DNA of 52,055 nt, from positions 1-52,055 of the forward strand of contig JACQXX010000149.1 of NCBI GenBank assembly GCA_016208495.1, written 5' to 3'. A program made the translations under genes and the position numbers. Within the stretch, counting starts at the first letter, position 1, and each line of letters begins with the position of its first letter. The notes under the pieces were generated by a model. That model had not been told where the DNA came from and made no database searches. It saw only the letters and a program-made list of their open reading frames with translations. Below, in pieces: positions 25,827-34,200 of the stretch. This stretch comes from Acidobacteriota bacterium. Lineage in GTDB: Bacteria; Acidobacteriota; Blastocatellia; Chloracidobacteriales; Chloracidobacteriaceae.

Positions 25827-26213
25827 ATGGCCAAACAAGCCATCCCTCAAACGATTCAAACTCAGGTCGCCGCTATCGTCAAAAAATTCAACACCGAAGA
25901 GATAAAAAATCCCAACAACTTTTTTTATCCGCGGTTCAAAGGGCAATATTTGTACCTTGATCGCGGGAGCCGTGAACGCAAAGAGCCTATTTGTCGGCTT
26001 ACATATCTAGGAAAAATTGATGTCTGGGAATTTGCCATTTATAAGTACTCAAGCGAGCGATACGACCCGGAAGAATGGTTCTTCCCTGGTGTGGAATTTG
26101 TGAATGGAACCATTGAAGGTGCCATGAAAGCCGGGATGGAAGCATATCCACCATCTCATTTTGATGCCTCCAACATACTGAATGCCTTCTCAAAACTGTT
26201 CTTCAGAAAATAA
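25827..26213 (+). CDS. Small soluble protein of unknown function
   Basis: 128 aa from ATG 25827, which has AAGGA 12 nt upstream. Upstream codons in the same frame run through the palindromic repeat and lack a ribosome site, so the longer form is rejected. The sequence begins MAKQAIPQTIQTQVAAIVKK and contains YPRFKGQYLYLDRGSRERKE, WEFAIYKYSSERYDPEEWFF and GTIEGAMKAGMEAYP. It has no signal, membrane segment or catalytic motif I recognise. FYPRFKGQYLYLDR, with its following aromatic strands, suggests a small mixed alpha/beta domain. It is flanked by copies 1 and 2 of the palindromic repeat. Confidence 0.7.
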   Translation: MAKQAIPQTIQTQVAAIVKKFNTEEIKNPNNFFYPRFKGQYLYLDRGSRERKEPICRLTYLGKIDVWEFAIYKYSSERYDPEEWFFPGVEFVNGTIEGAMKAGMEAYPPSHFDASNILNAFSKLFFRK

Positions 26214-26360
26214 TGCCAGTTGGTGAATTGAGTGAAATATAGGTTTTCAGAAAAAGGTTCAGAGTATTGTCTTCAGACGAGAGAATTTTTCTTCCATCCC
26301 GCTCATTCCGTCTCATGCCTGACGGCGTTCCTTTGAATCGAAATCATTTTCCGAAATACT

Positions 26361-26419
26361 CTAGGACCAGTTAAAACACTTTATTCCAATAACTTAACTC
26401 GTTGTGAACGCGTTCACAA
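26361..26419 (+). promoter_or_regulatory. Repeat with 18-bp palindrome, copy 2 (candidate partition site)
   Basis: CTAGGACCAGTTAAAACAC at 26361, then the palindrome TTGTGAACGCGTTCACAA at 26402-26419, followed by GAGCGAAATAG and GTGAAATA units. Confidence 0.55.
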
Positions 26420-26472
26420 ATTGAGCGAAATAGTGAAATAGTGAAATAGCAAACCAAAGCGAGTAGCGATTA

Positions 26473-26982
26473 GCGAGTAGCGAGTCGTTAATTCAGAAGA
26501 GCAAGGAGCGAGTTGTGATGAGAAAAAAGACCGTTCAGAGTGCACGAGCCAAAAATTATAGGACCAGTTAAAGCACTTTATTCCAATAATTTAACTCGTT
26601 GTGAACGCGTTCACAAATTGAGCGAAGTAGCCAGTTGTTTTCACCTCCAGGTGGTTGGTTTGCACCTCGAAGAGCTGCAGTTCGGATAGCCGGTCGGTTG
26701 GCCGCTTTGGGCCTACCACCGGACCCAAGCCTGCCCCCATATCTCCCGCATCAGCCACGCCCCAACGGGGCGTGGCTGATGCGGAGGAATAGAGGCCCAA
26801 TGTGTTCCGGTGGTAGCTCGCAAAGCCGAGCAACCAGCCGGCTATCCGAACTGCAGCCTTTCAGGATGCTCAAGCCAAATTTCAAATCCCCTTGTCCTCT
26901 TGGAAAGCAATCAAAAAGCCTGATTGCGAAAGCCACTTGTCCCTCGCGATTTGCTCTTCTGAATTGACTACTCGCTACTCGC
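26473..26982. repeat. 510-bp nested palindromic element (three concentric inverted repeats)
   Basis: Outer arms 26473-26512 and 26943-26982 match in about 35 of 40 positions. Middle arms: CTGCAGTTCGGATAGCCGG (26675-26693) pairs perfectly with 26838-26856, and CTACCACCGG (26713-26722) pairs with 26807-26816. Core: an 18-bp perfect stem, CCGCATCAGCCACGCCCC (26746-26763) / GGGGCGTGGCTGATGCGG (26767-26784), with a 3-nt loop. Copy 3 of the candidate partition site lies between the outer and middle left arms. Confidence 0.75.
26559..26616 (+). promoter_or_regulatory. Repeat with 18-bp palindrome, copy 3 (candidate partition site)
   Basis: TAGGACCAGTTAAAGCAC at 26559, palindrome at 26599-26616, then GAGCGAAGTAG. 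Copies 2 and 3 agree at nearly every position. Confidence 0.55.
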
Positions 26983-27024
26983 TACTCACTACTCGCTTTT
27001 CTGGATTGACTACTCGCTTCTTCG

Positions 27025-27879
27025 CTATTCACTATTTCGCTCCCGCTTGAGTTTTTCGAGAACGTCTTCAAGCGCCCGGATGTAGTCCTCAACCGCCACG
27101 GCGCTTTTGCGCGACGTCGGGCGCATTTCGATTTTGATACCTAGTTTGCGTTTTGGATCCGGGTCACGATACCGGAACGACATGGGCTTTGGTTTTTCTG
27201 GAGCGGCGGACTGTGATGGAGTCATTGCAGGCCCTGCGTGTATGGCCTGGAGTGCCGCCAGTCGTTTAGCTTCGGTCAATCGCTGACGTAGCGGCAAGGC
27301 CACCAGCCGGAGCAAGGTTCGGAGCGACAAGTTCGGAATTGTCCCGCAAGTAGCTAAAACTTCTTCGTCAAGGTCACGAATTCGGAGCCACTGTGCCAGC
27401 GCGTCACGCTTGATGCCCAGGGTTTCGGCGGCTTTTTCCTGGGTTGGGAACTGGTCGGCAATGCGCCAAAACGCACGCGCTTTGTCTATGACGTGCAGGT
27501 CTTCGCGTTGAATATTTTCAATCAGGGCCAGCAATTGCAGTTGAGTGTCCGTTGCCTTGCGCACAACAACCGGAACCGTTTTCAAGCCCAGTTTTTGAAC
27601 TGCCAGCCAGCGTCGGTGACCGGCAATCACAGTGAAGGTGCCATCCGATTCAGCACGGGCCAGAAGTGGCGCGAGCAACCCGTGTTCTTTGATGGATTGG
27701 GCCAGGTCATCCAGCGAGTCTGCCGAATGGTTTGTCCGGGGCTGGAATGGATTTTCGCGAAGCGTTGAAACGGCAAGGTCCTGGATTGGTTCGTGGCCGG
27801 TGACGGGCGGCTCAATCAAGGCCGACAGGGCCGACAACCGCGCTGAAGACACCGACGTGGGATATTTATTCTTAGCCAT
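27025..27879 (-). CDS. parB: ParB-family partition protein
   Basis: 284 aa from the ATG at 27879, which overlaps the parA stop within ATGGCTAA. The longer in-frame version is rejected because of this coupling. The N-terminal nuclease-like/CTP-binding fold shows ENPFQPR, SLDDLAQSIKEHGLLAPLL, AGHRRW (GERR-like box) and ENIQREDL. A helix-turn-helix follows (EKAAETLGIKRDALAQWLRI), then a basic C-terminus. ParB binds centromere sites and spreads using CTP. Three palindromic repeats beside the gene (25.7-26.6 kb) are candidate sites. The final codons (..RERNSE-stop) fall in repeat-like sequence GAGCGAAATAGTGAATAG, similar to the array at 26422-26450. Confidence 0.92.
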   Translation of the reverse strand: MAKNKYPTSVSSARLSALSALIEPPVTGHEPIQDLAVSTLRENPFQPRTNHSADSLDDLAQSIKEHGLLAPLLARAESDGTFTVIAGHRRWLAVQKLGLKTVPVVVRKATDTQLQLLALIENIQREDLHVIDKARAFWRIADQFPTQEKAAETLGIKRDALAQWLRIRDLDEEVLATCGTIPNLSLRTLLRLVALPLRQRLTEAKRLAALQAIHAGPAMTPSQSAAPEKPKPMSFRYRDPDPKRKLGIKIEMRPTSRKSAVAVEDYIRALEDVLEKLKRERNSE

Positions 27880-28675
27880 GAGCTTCCTGTTTTTGAGGTG
27901 TGAGCGACTGGAGCACTGCGTCGGCAATCGCTGCCACATCGTCGTTGGCCGGGCAATTTTTATCAAAGACCCGGAGCGGTTTTCGAAACGTGCCCGATTC
28001 GATCACGCTTTTGTATTTTCTGAAGGGCGACAGGACCTGGTAATGAAACTCTGGACAGATTTGGGTTCGCAATTCGTCAAGATGAAACGAGTGAACTTTC
28101 AGCCGGGTGTCAAACAGCGTCGGCACGACCCCGAGTACCTTGAGCGCACCCAGGCCCATATCGCGCCGTCGCCGCTGGGTCTTGGAAATTTCAACCTGGA
28201 CTTCGGCAAACGATGAGACGGCTTTAAATTCGGTTTGGACTGGAATCAACAACCCGTCTGCGGCCAGCAACACCTGGACCGTGATTTCCGAAACGCGTGG
28301 CGGGCAATCCACCAATATCACGTCAAATCCAGAGCGAATTTGAGACAAAATGCCGCGAAACCGGGCCGGATTCTTTTCCTGCATGAGTTGAATTTCACCC
28401 GCAATCATCATCCGATTGCACACGCCCAGCGCCAGGTTAAACGGCGTTGAGATAACATGTGGGAGCAGGTCGGCGTCGGAAATGACTGATTTCCAAAAGG
28501 TCTGGTCTTCGGGCAGAACCTGGGAATCAAACCCCAAAAATGAGCCAAGTGTGCCCTGCGGATCGGCATCAATGACCAGAACGCGCTGATTCCGCAAACT
28601 GAGTTCATATCCCAAATCGCGGGTCAGCGTGGTTTTGCCGACACCGCCCGCCTGGTTAAAAATCGCAATCAGCAT
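27872..28675 (-). CDS. parA: ParA-family partition ATPase (plasmid-type, signature lysine replaced)
   Basis: 267 aa. The Walker A region is FNQAGGVGKTT (6-16): the catalytic Lys14 is present, but the deviant signature lysine of ParA/MinD ATPases (KGGxGKT) is Ala9. Other motifs are VIDADPQG (34-41) and VILVDCPPRVSE. There is no N-terminal helix-turn-helix, so it is a type Ib-like small ParA. As I recall, the NQAGGVGK variant is found in some plasmid ParA groups, including cyanobacterial ones. It drives ParB-bound DNA segregation by ATP-dependent nucleoid binding. It is co-transcribed with parB by an 8-nt overlap and diverges from the 29.2-kb gene. Confidence 0.93.
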   Translation of the reverse strand: MLIAIFNQAGGVGKTTLTRDLGYELSLRNQRVLVIDADPQGTLGSFLGFDSQVLPEDQTFWKSVISDADLLPHVISTPFNLALGVCNRMMIAGEIQLMQEKNPARFRGILSQIRSGFDVILVDCPPRVSEITVQVLLAADGLLIPVQTEFKAVSSFAEVQVEISKTQRRRRDMGLGALKVLGVVPTLFDTRLKVHSFHLDELRTQICPEFHYQVLSPFRKYKSVIESGTFRKPLRVFDKNCPANDDVAAIADAVLQSLTPQKQEAHG

Positions 28676-28808
28676 GGGTTGTATCCTTACAGTTTGGTTC
28701 GATTGGAAGAAAAGGTCGGCAAAGTGTCGAAGTTACCCTCTTTGACAGCCTTGAAGCAAGCCGATTGGCAGCGGAACCGTGTATGAAATCGCTGGGTACC
28801 ACAAACTG

Positions 28809-28926
28809 ATAAGTACCTTTCCATAAGTTTACTGAGAAATTGAATTTTGTAAGCGGTTGATTTTTTTCGTGTTTTTCGTGTATTTCGTGGTTAAAAATGT
28901 CTTGGAATTTTCGGTAAAGTACTTAG
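28809..28926. repeat. Family B terminal-inverted-repeat element, copy 1
   Basis: ATAAGTACCTT (28809-28819) and AAAGTACTTAG (28916-28926) form near-perfect ends. The interior is the reverse complement of the element at 45687-45803, including CACGAAATACACGAAAAACACG-type sequence. The two copies are in opposite orientation. Confidence 0.8.
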
Positions 28927-28987
28927 CAATTCAAAATTAACGCTTCGCTTTTGCAAAAGGCCAAATCATCGAAAGAAGTATTTTCTA

Positions 28988-29015
28988 AACCCTGAACCCC
29001 GAACCCTGAACCCTG
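28988..29015. repeat. CCCTGAA heptamer array
   Basis: Four tandem units of AACCCTG/AACCCCG. Confidence 0.8.
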
Positions 29016-29179
29016 TTCTTACTGTTCGGCTTTGAGACGACAGGTGCGCGAAAATGAACAATTGAAGCTGGTTGAACCTGACGAAGAGACCGTTCTGGTC
29101 GGGGCGAAAAGGTTTCTCATGTCTGGCACGCTGCTTTCTATACTGGACCTTCCACCTTTTCAATCCAGAGGAACCTCTC

Positions 29180-30220
29180 ATGTCTCACCGCGCTTCGGTA
29201 CGGCTGTGCCTTGGTCTCGCAACCGCTCTTGTGTTTCAGTTTTCACTTTCGATTTTCGGGCAAATACTGCCAGAGCAGATTTCCAGGGAATCAGCCCGGC
29301 TCAAACAAATCGCCACTGAAATTGGATATGAAGATAAGGCCGATCAGGACAATCTTTTACAGGAGATTGAAACCCTTAACCTCGCAACTCAAAAAGGTCT
29401 GGAGCACTATGCTCTCCATCGGTTGTACCGGGTCTGGCCGACGACTTCTGCCTATGAAGCCATGAAGGTCAATGACAAGATTGATAACAAAGATCTGGAT
29501 GGATTTGAAAAACATTGGAAAGCCACCGGTATTGAGTTAGCCGAACAGGAAAAACAGGTTTCATTGAAAAAGCTGGCAACCCAGCCGCTTCTGGTCCGGG
29601 CGCTTGGTGAATCGGCGTTGACTCAGGTTCACCCTTTGTACCAGTCAAGCGAATTATTTGGCCAAAATACGGCCCCAATTTATGGACGTCATTACCTTGG
29701 GCTGGCTCAAGGGAATCTGACATTCACACTGTATTGTCAAAACCTCAGCTTTCCAAAACCTGCCCCGTCACCAGCGCTTCGCTCGTTTGCGCCAGAACTC
29801 AAAAAACTTGAAGCCCAGGTCATCGAAGGCTATAGCAAGCCTGAATCGAAAGAATTAAACACTGTCTACATCGTGGCCAACGTCACGTTGAAGCAAGCCT
29901 GGGACCTCGAAAAAGAAAAACGCTACGCCGGAGAGCTATTCCAATTGCTCGAAGCCACTCGCGTGATGGGTTTTGTTGCGGCCAAAGCCAAAGACCCGCA
30001 ACCGTTGGCCGACCAGCAGGCCCAGCTTGCCCGGTGGAAGCAACGGCTCAAAACCGCCCCTGGCGACCAGAGTCTTGGATTGATGTTTCTCGAACAGGCC
30101 GAATATGTGCAGGGTGTTTTTTCCAAATCCAACAACCCTGACGATCTCCGACGCAGCACAGCCGTGCTGGAGCATGTGTTGCCGCTCTATGCCTCGCTGT
30201 GGAAAGTAAAAACAACATGA
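29180..30220 (+). CDS. Exported helical protein of unknown function, operon partner of the thioredoxin-fold gene
   Basis: 346 aa from ATG 29180, with AGAGGAAC upstream. The signal peptide is about MSHRASVRLCLGLATALVF to SIFGQ, so it is periplasmic or secreted. The mature part is mostly alpha-helical and charged, with no catalytic motif recognised. Segments such as LQEIETLNLATQKGLEHYAL, ARWKQRLKTAPGDQSLGLMF and LRRSTAVLEHVLPLYASLW suggest TPR-like helical hairpins, though I cannot fit a defined repeat. Its stop overlaps the next start (ATGA), so translation is coupled to the candidate selenoprotein. A role in envelope redox biology or as a binding scaffold is speculative. Confidence 0.8.
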   Translation: MSHRASVRLCLGLATALVFQFSLSIFGQILPEQISRESARLKQIATEIGYEDKADQDNLLQEIETLNLATQKGLEHYALHRLYRVWPTTSAYEAMKVNDKIDNKDLDGFEKHWKATGIELAEQEKQVSLKKLATQPLLVRALGESALTQVHPLYQSSELFGQNTAPIYGRHYLGLAQGNLTFTLYCQNLSFPKPAPSPALRSFAPELKKLEAQVIEGYSKPESKELNTVYIVANVTLKQAWDLEKEKRYAGELFQLLEATRVMGFVAAKAKDPQPLADQQAQLARWKQRLKTAPGDQSLGLMFLEQAEYVQGVFSKSNNPDDLRRSTAVLEHVLPLYASLWKVKTT

Positions 30221-31098
30221 AAATTTTTCAGGGATTGATTCTCATCCTGGGCCTGCTCTGGTTTGGCACAACCGCCACCGCCCATCCACCACAATCAAAA
30301 ACCAAAAAAGCAAAGTCCGCCATTCTGACCGTGACGCTGGTCCGCTGGCCATACACCTGAGGACTCTCTGACCCGGCAAGTTTGCTGGTCAAAGATGTCG
30401 TCAATCGGTATCCCGGAAAAGCCGAATTTGTCAGCCTCGATTGGGGCAACTCCGAGCTTCCCAAGCGCTATGGCATCACCAAATATCCAGTGGTGTTTGT
30501 CGGTGATGTCCTGGTCGCCAAACCCGAAGACTTTGGCGGATGGGGCGTGACCGAGTCCAAATACGGACCCATTAGCGAGAAGGCCAACCAGGAGCGATTT
30601 AAACAGGATTTGGCCCGAATGATTGATATTCTGCTGGCCAATCCCAATCAGAAACCGCTGGTCAACAAAGTCGGTGCAACCTCAAAAGAACCGACGGCGC
30701 TTCCGGACTTTGACTGGAAAGACATTGACGGCCAGCCACTCAAATCAAGCGAACTGGCCGGGAAAATTACGATTGTGGAATTTTGGGCGACCTGGTGCCC
30801 GCCCTGTCGCTCAACATTAAGCTGGCTCGGAGAACTCAAAGCTGAGCATCCTGACCAGCTCAATATTGTCGGGATTGCAATTGATTCGGAAGAAGCCAAA
30901 ATCAAGGAAATGACCGACAAGCTCCGGCCTTCGGTTCATATCGTCAACGGTTCAAAAGATCGGATTTCGAAATTCGGCACCATCACCAGCGTTCCAACGC
31001 TCTATGTGTTTGATCAAAATGGAAAGCTGGTACAGGCGTTCTATGGCGCCCCACCAGACCTCCACGCCAAAATCAAAAAGGTGCTGGAGCAGTTGTAA
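30217..31098 (+). CDS. Exported tandem thioredoxin-fold protein with in-frame TGA (candidate selenocysteine) and a TlpA-like CPPC domain
   Basis: The ATG at 30217 overlaps the previous stop. Residues 1-22 form a signal peptide (IFQGLILILGLLWFGTTATA). The frame meets TGA at 30358-30360 (codon 48) and then continues open to 31098; with readthrough the product is 293 aa. TGA sits where a thioredoxin active site belongs: strand AILTVTLVRW, then PYT-TGA-GLSDPA, helix LLVKDVVNRY, strand AEFVSLDW, then YGITKYPVVFVGD with the cis-proline region at Pro91. The second domain (about 165-293) is TlpA/ResA-like, with FWATWCPPCR (Cys194, Cys197), a cis-Pro segment SVPTLYVF and DQNGKLVQAF. After the TGA there is no ATG with a ribosome site that would retain the first domain; TTG 30382 lacks one. 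Cys-free motif T-U-G-L-S would be a one-selenium site. The alternative is a nonsense mutation or a base error. Confidence 0.7.
30358..30391 (+). promoter_or_regulatory. Candidate bacterial SECIS element at the in-frame UGA
   Basis: UGA (30358-30360) is followed by TGACC (30369-30373) paired with GGTCA (30387-30391) and GCA (30376-30378) paired with TGC (30383-30385), closing loop AGTT (30379-30382). That gives 8 base pairs, a G at the second loop position and 18 nt from UGA to the loop. These values fit the usual description of bacterial SECIS hairpins. The pairing was found by eye. Confidence 0.5.
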
Positions 31099-31246
31099 TA
31101 CCATTTAGGGTTTAGGGTTCAGGGTTCAGGGAAACCAGGTTATACCATTTTGGAATGAACCTATTGCATTACGGGGAAGCTAAATTATTGAAAGAATTGT
31201 ATTTCCCTGAACCCTAAACCCGATACCCTGAACTCAAAATGGTATT
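31097..31246. terminator. Convergent-gene boundary: family A element (31142-31245) flanked by inverted GGGTTCA/TGAACCC heptamers
   Basis: GGGTTTAGGGTTCAGGG (31108-31124 and onward) faces CCCTGAACCCTAAACCC (31205-31221), giving a long hairpin. Inside and overlapping it, ATACCATTTTGG (31142-31153) and CAAAATGGTAT (31235-31245) delimit a 104-bp family A element whose last base is the stop codon of the leftward gene. It probably serves as a bidirectional terminator. Confidence 0.65.
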
Positions 31247-34200
31247 ACGCAGGCGGTACTGACTTCTTCCCCATTGCCCCAATGGCCTGGTAATCGGCAA
31301 CGGCTTCACACAGCAGTACCGGAGGGACATCTTTCAGGTCCATCCGGGTACCCTTGCGTTCGTGTTCACGCCGTCGGCGAAAGCTCAATCCGGCAAGCGT
31401 GACGTCGTGATCTTCAAATGTGCCACCTGAAATTTCACCGGTGATACCGTCAAACTCAATCACAACTTCGCATTCAAGTGCCCGAAAGCGGCGGAAGTAT
31501 TCCGTATAGGTCCGCTCAAAATCAGCCGCACCGCGAGCATAGCCTGATTTCTCGGCTTTGGTGCGGAGCTTACTGGCTTTGATCACATAACCATCACAAC
31601 TTGTCCAGGTCTTACTGGTTGCCTGTTCGGAACTGAGCAGGACAGGTGGTTTGTCAAATTGCGGGAAGAGCGGCTGGATTTCATAGTCCGCCAGATGCTG
31701 CTGCCACTGACGGGCCAGTTCGTCCCCAATCGTGACGCGATGGGCCAGCCGGACGTGATGGGCTGGATCGAGCACAACCGATTCATCCTGGCAATCGGTG
31801 AGCGTTCCGTCTTCGAGTGGACGAAACGTCGTGACCAGGGTTTCACCGTCATACAGCGCCCAGACCAGATGCTGACAACAGCGGCCTAAAACTGGATGCT
31901 GGTTCAGAAAAGCACTCCATTCGTCGGCGCGCCAGCTTCGCTGGGTGCACATGGCTTCGTACAACCGGGCTTGCTGACTTTCAAGAATCGTTTTGAGTTG
32001 TTTTTTGGCATCCGAATAGATTTTTTTGGCTTCTTTGGCCAGTTCTTCGGAATCGTCTTTCTTTGGATCCGGAAGCGCCTTGAGTATTTTCCCGCCAGCA
32101 TCGGTCAGGACCAGTTGCAGGTTTTGATCAATCCGCAGGGTGAATTGCTGGCTGCCAAAGTCGAGGGTGAGTTCCGGACCATCTTCAAACCCGGCGGTTG
32201 GAACAGTTCGGTCAGCAAGTTCGTCCACGGTCCAGCCTTTTCGGTCAGCCAGGGCCTGAACTTGCAGCGCGGCTTCTTCGCGAATGGTTTTGACCCGAAA
32301 GCGACCCGAAACGGACAGGAGCAACTGGACGGATGCCGTGTCATCTACCCAGGCCAGCATTTGCACCAGGGCTTTGCATTGGGCCAGCCGATTGCCGTGG
32401 AAGGTATTGAGAAACCGCTTCACAACGGGGGCGGCTGATTGACCAACACAGGCAGCGGCAACCGCGAGGATACCTCGTTCTTTCAACGCACTTCCTTTGA
32501 ACTGTTTGGCCAGCTCCCGGCGATACTCAGGAAGGTAGCTGTCAATCTGGGCCTGTGTCCAGCGGGAGGTAAGCAAATATTTGCCATACCGTTCAACCTC
32601 TTTTTCGAGTGCTTCCGGGGTGTAGGCGGGCACGGTATCCTGGGCAATCCAGGCGTCAAGAATAAACTGCCCCAACGCCTGTCGTTCGGCTGGAGGAATC
32701 AACCCGGCGTAGCGCCGCAGGATTGGGCCCGGCTCCGGTGTTCCCTGTTTATTGGCCTGGACCAGCCACCACGTCACAATTTTGGAATCAACCAGTTCTC
32801 CGGTATCCGCCCAGTGAACGGCTGGCAGTTGCGCAAATGGAAACCACGCCAATACGTCTGGAACGCCTTTTTTGAGCCCGTCGGCGGCTTCGGCCATCAG
32901 GCCATCGCGGTTGAGGAATTCATCCACCGAAGCCCCCAGTTTTTCGAGTGCCGTCAGCAACAACCCGCGACCCGCTTCGGATTTTTCTTTTCGAAGCAAC
33001 GCCTTGAGTGGCTCAATCGCTTCGGGACGATTGAGTTTGGCCAGCCATTCAACTGCCGCCTGCCGTGTTGCCAGGTTTTTGTCTTCGAGCGCCCCTAGAA
33101 TCCGTTCAAAACTGCCCGGGAGCGATTCCAGGCATGGTTGGGCCAATGGGCGTTCAGTTTTGCTCGTCCCAAGCGCTGTTTCCCATAACACCGGAATCAA
33201 GGCGAGAGGAGGTGTCGGAAAGATTTGTAACACCTGCAGGGCATTTCGACGGCGAGCGGCCTGATCCTGCTCAACCCCATACCCGCTGAGCACTTTCTTG
33301 GGGCTAAATACATCCTGAAGAAGATTCAGATTTTCGGCAAAGTATGGCCACACGGCTTCGGGTTCATATCGGAAAATATCGTACCGGTTCCAGCCGCCTT
33401 CGGCGTGCAGAATTGTTCCACCCACCCGATTGGGATTGACCCCGGCGGCCTTGACGACGGCGGCCAGTTGGCGCAAATCAAAGGCTGGGGAGTGGGATTG
33501 ACGATACAGGTCCAGCAGTCCAGCCCCAGGACCCTCAGGATGCAGGAGTTCCTCGCTGTCACGATACCGGCAGGAAATATAGTCGGTCATTACCATCAAC
33601 CGAATCACATGAATGAACTGCACCTGCGGATGGGTCACAAACTTTTTCAGTACAGCGCTGAATTTTTCCCAGTTATCGGGCCAAAGAGGTGTTTTCTCAA
33701 GAATTCCGACTGTTCCACGCGCCAGAGCCTGGCTGATGGCTTCGGGTTTAGGGCGTTTTACTTCCTTGCTGATGTAGGGCAAGATTTCAACCAGGATCTT
33801 TTCAAGCTCCGCTGGCAACGGAACATCGGTTGCAACCGGCGGTAGTGGCGGGAACGTTGGGAGCTGGATTTGAGCCACTGGCTGGCATGCCCCGAGATAC
33901 TCCCCGATCTGGGCTGATACCTTGTCATCTTTGGCTTGTTCTTGCCATTCAAGCAGGGTCGAAGGGGCTTCAGTTCCGGCCAAATCCATCAGCAGTTTCA
34001 GGCTTTGGAACTGATCGGCAGCCTTTTGATCAGCAAAATGTGACTTTAACCAGGCCACCGCGTCGGGTTTGGCTTTTTGGAGTACCGCCACGGCCAGCTC
34101 GCGCACTTTCTTCCCAGCCTTGAGCGCCAGCCCGACGACCTCTCCCAAGACTGCTGAGAGGTTTACTTTGTGGGTATCCAGGATTTTCAACGCCAGGATC

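Larger units (their letters stand above)
26214..27024. other. 810-bp gene-free region with palindromic repeats between the small gene and parB
   Basis: Holds palindromic repeat copies 2 and 3, AGCGAGT/GTGAAATA arrays, and a large nested palindrome (26473-26982). No gene is supported. Confidence 0.7.
28676..29179. other. 500-bp divergent region between parA and the exported-protein gene
   Basis: No gene supported. It holds a family B inverted-repeat element (28809-28926), a CCCTGAA array (28988-29015) and the start region of the rightward operon (AGAGGAAC just before 29180). Confidence 0.6.

Noticed and set aside
30382-31098. A separate gene starting at TTG 30382
   Set aside because: No ribosome binding site, and it would remove the first strand of a thioredoxin fold that is present in frame upstream of the TGA. 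It remains the alternative if no Sec machinery exists.
31896-33098. Long plus-strand open frames opposite the DUF4132 gene
   Set aside because: Shadow frames; the minus-strand protein has recognisable domain features and the plus frames have none.
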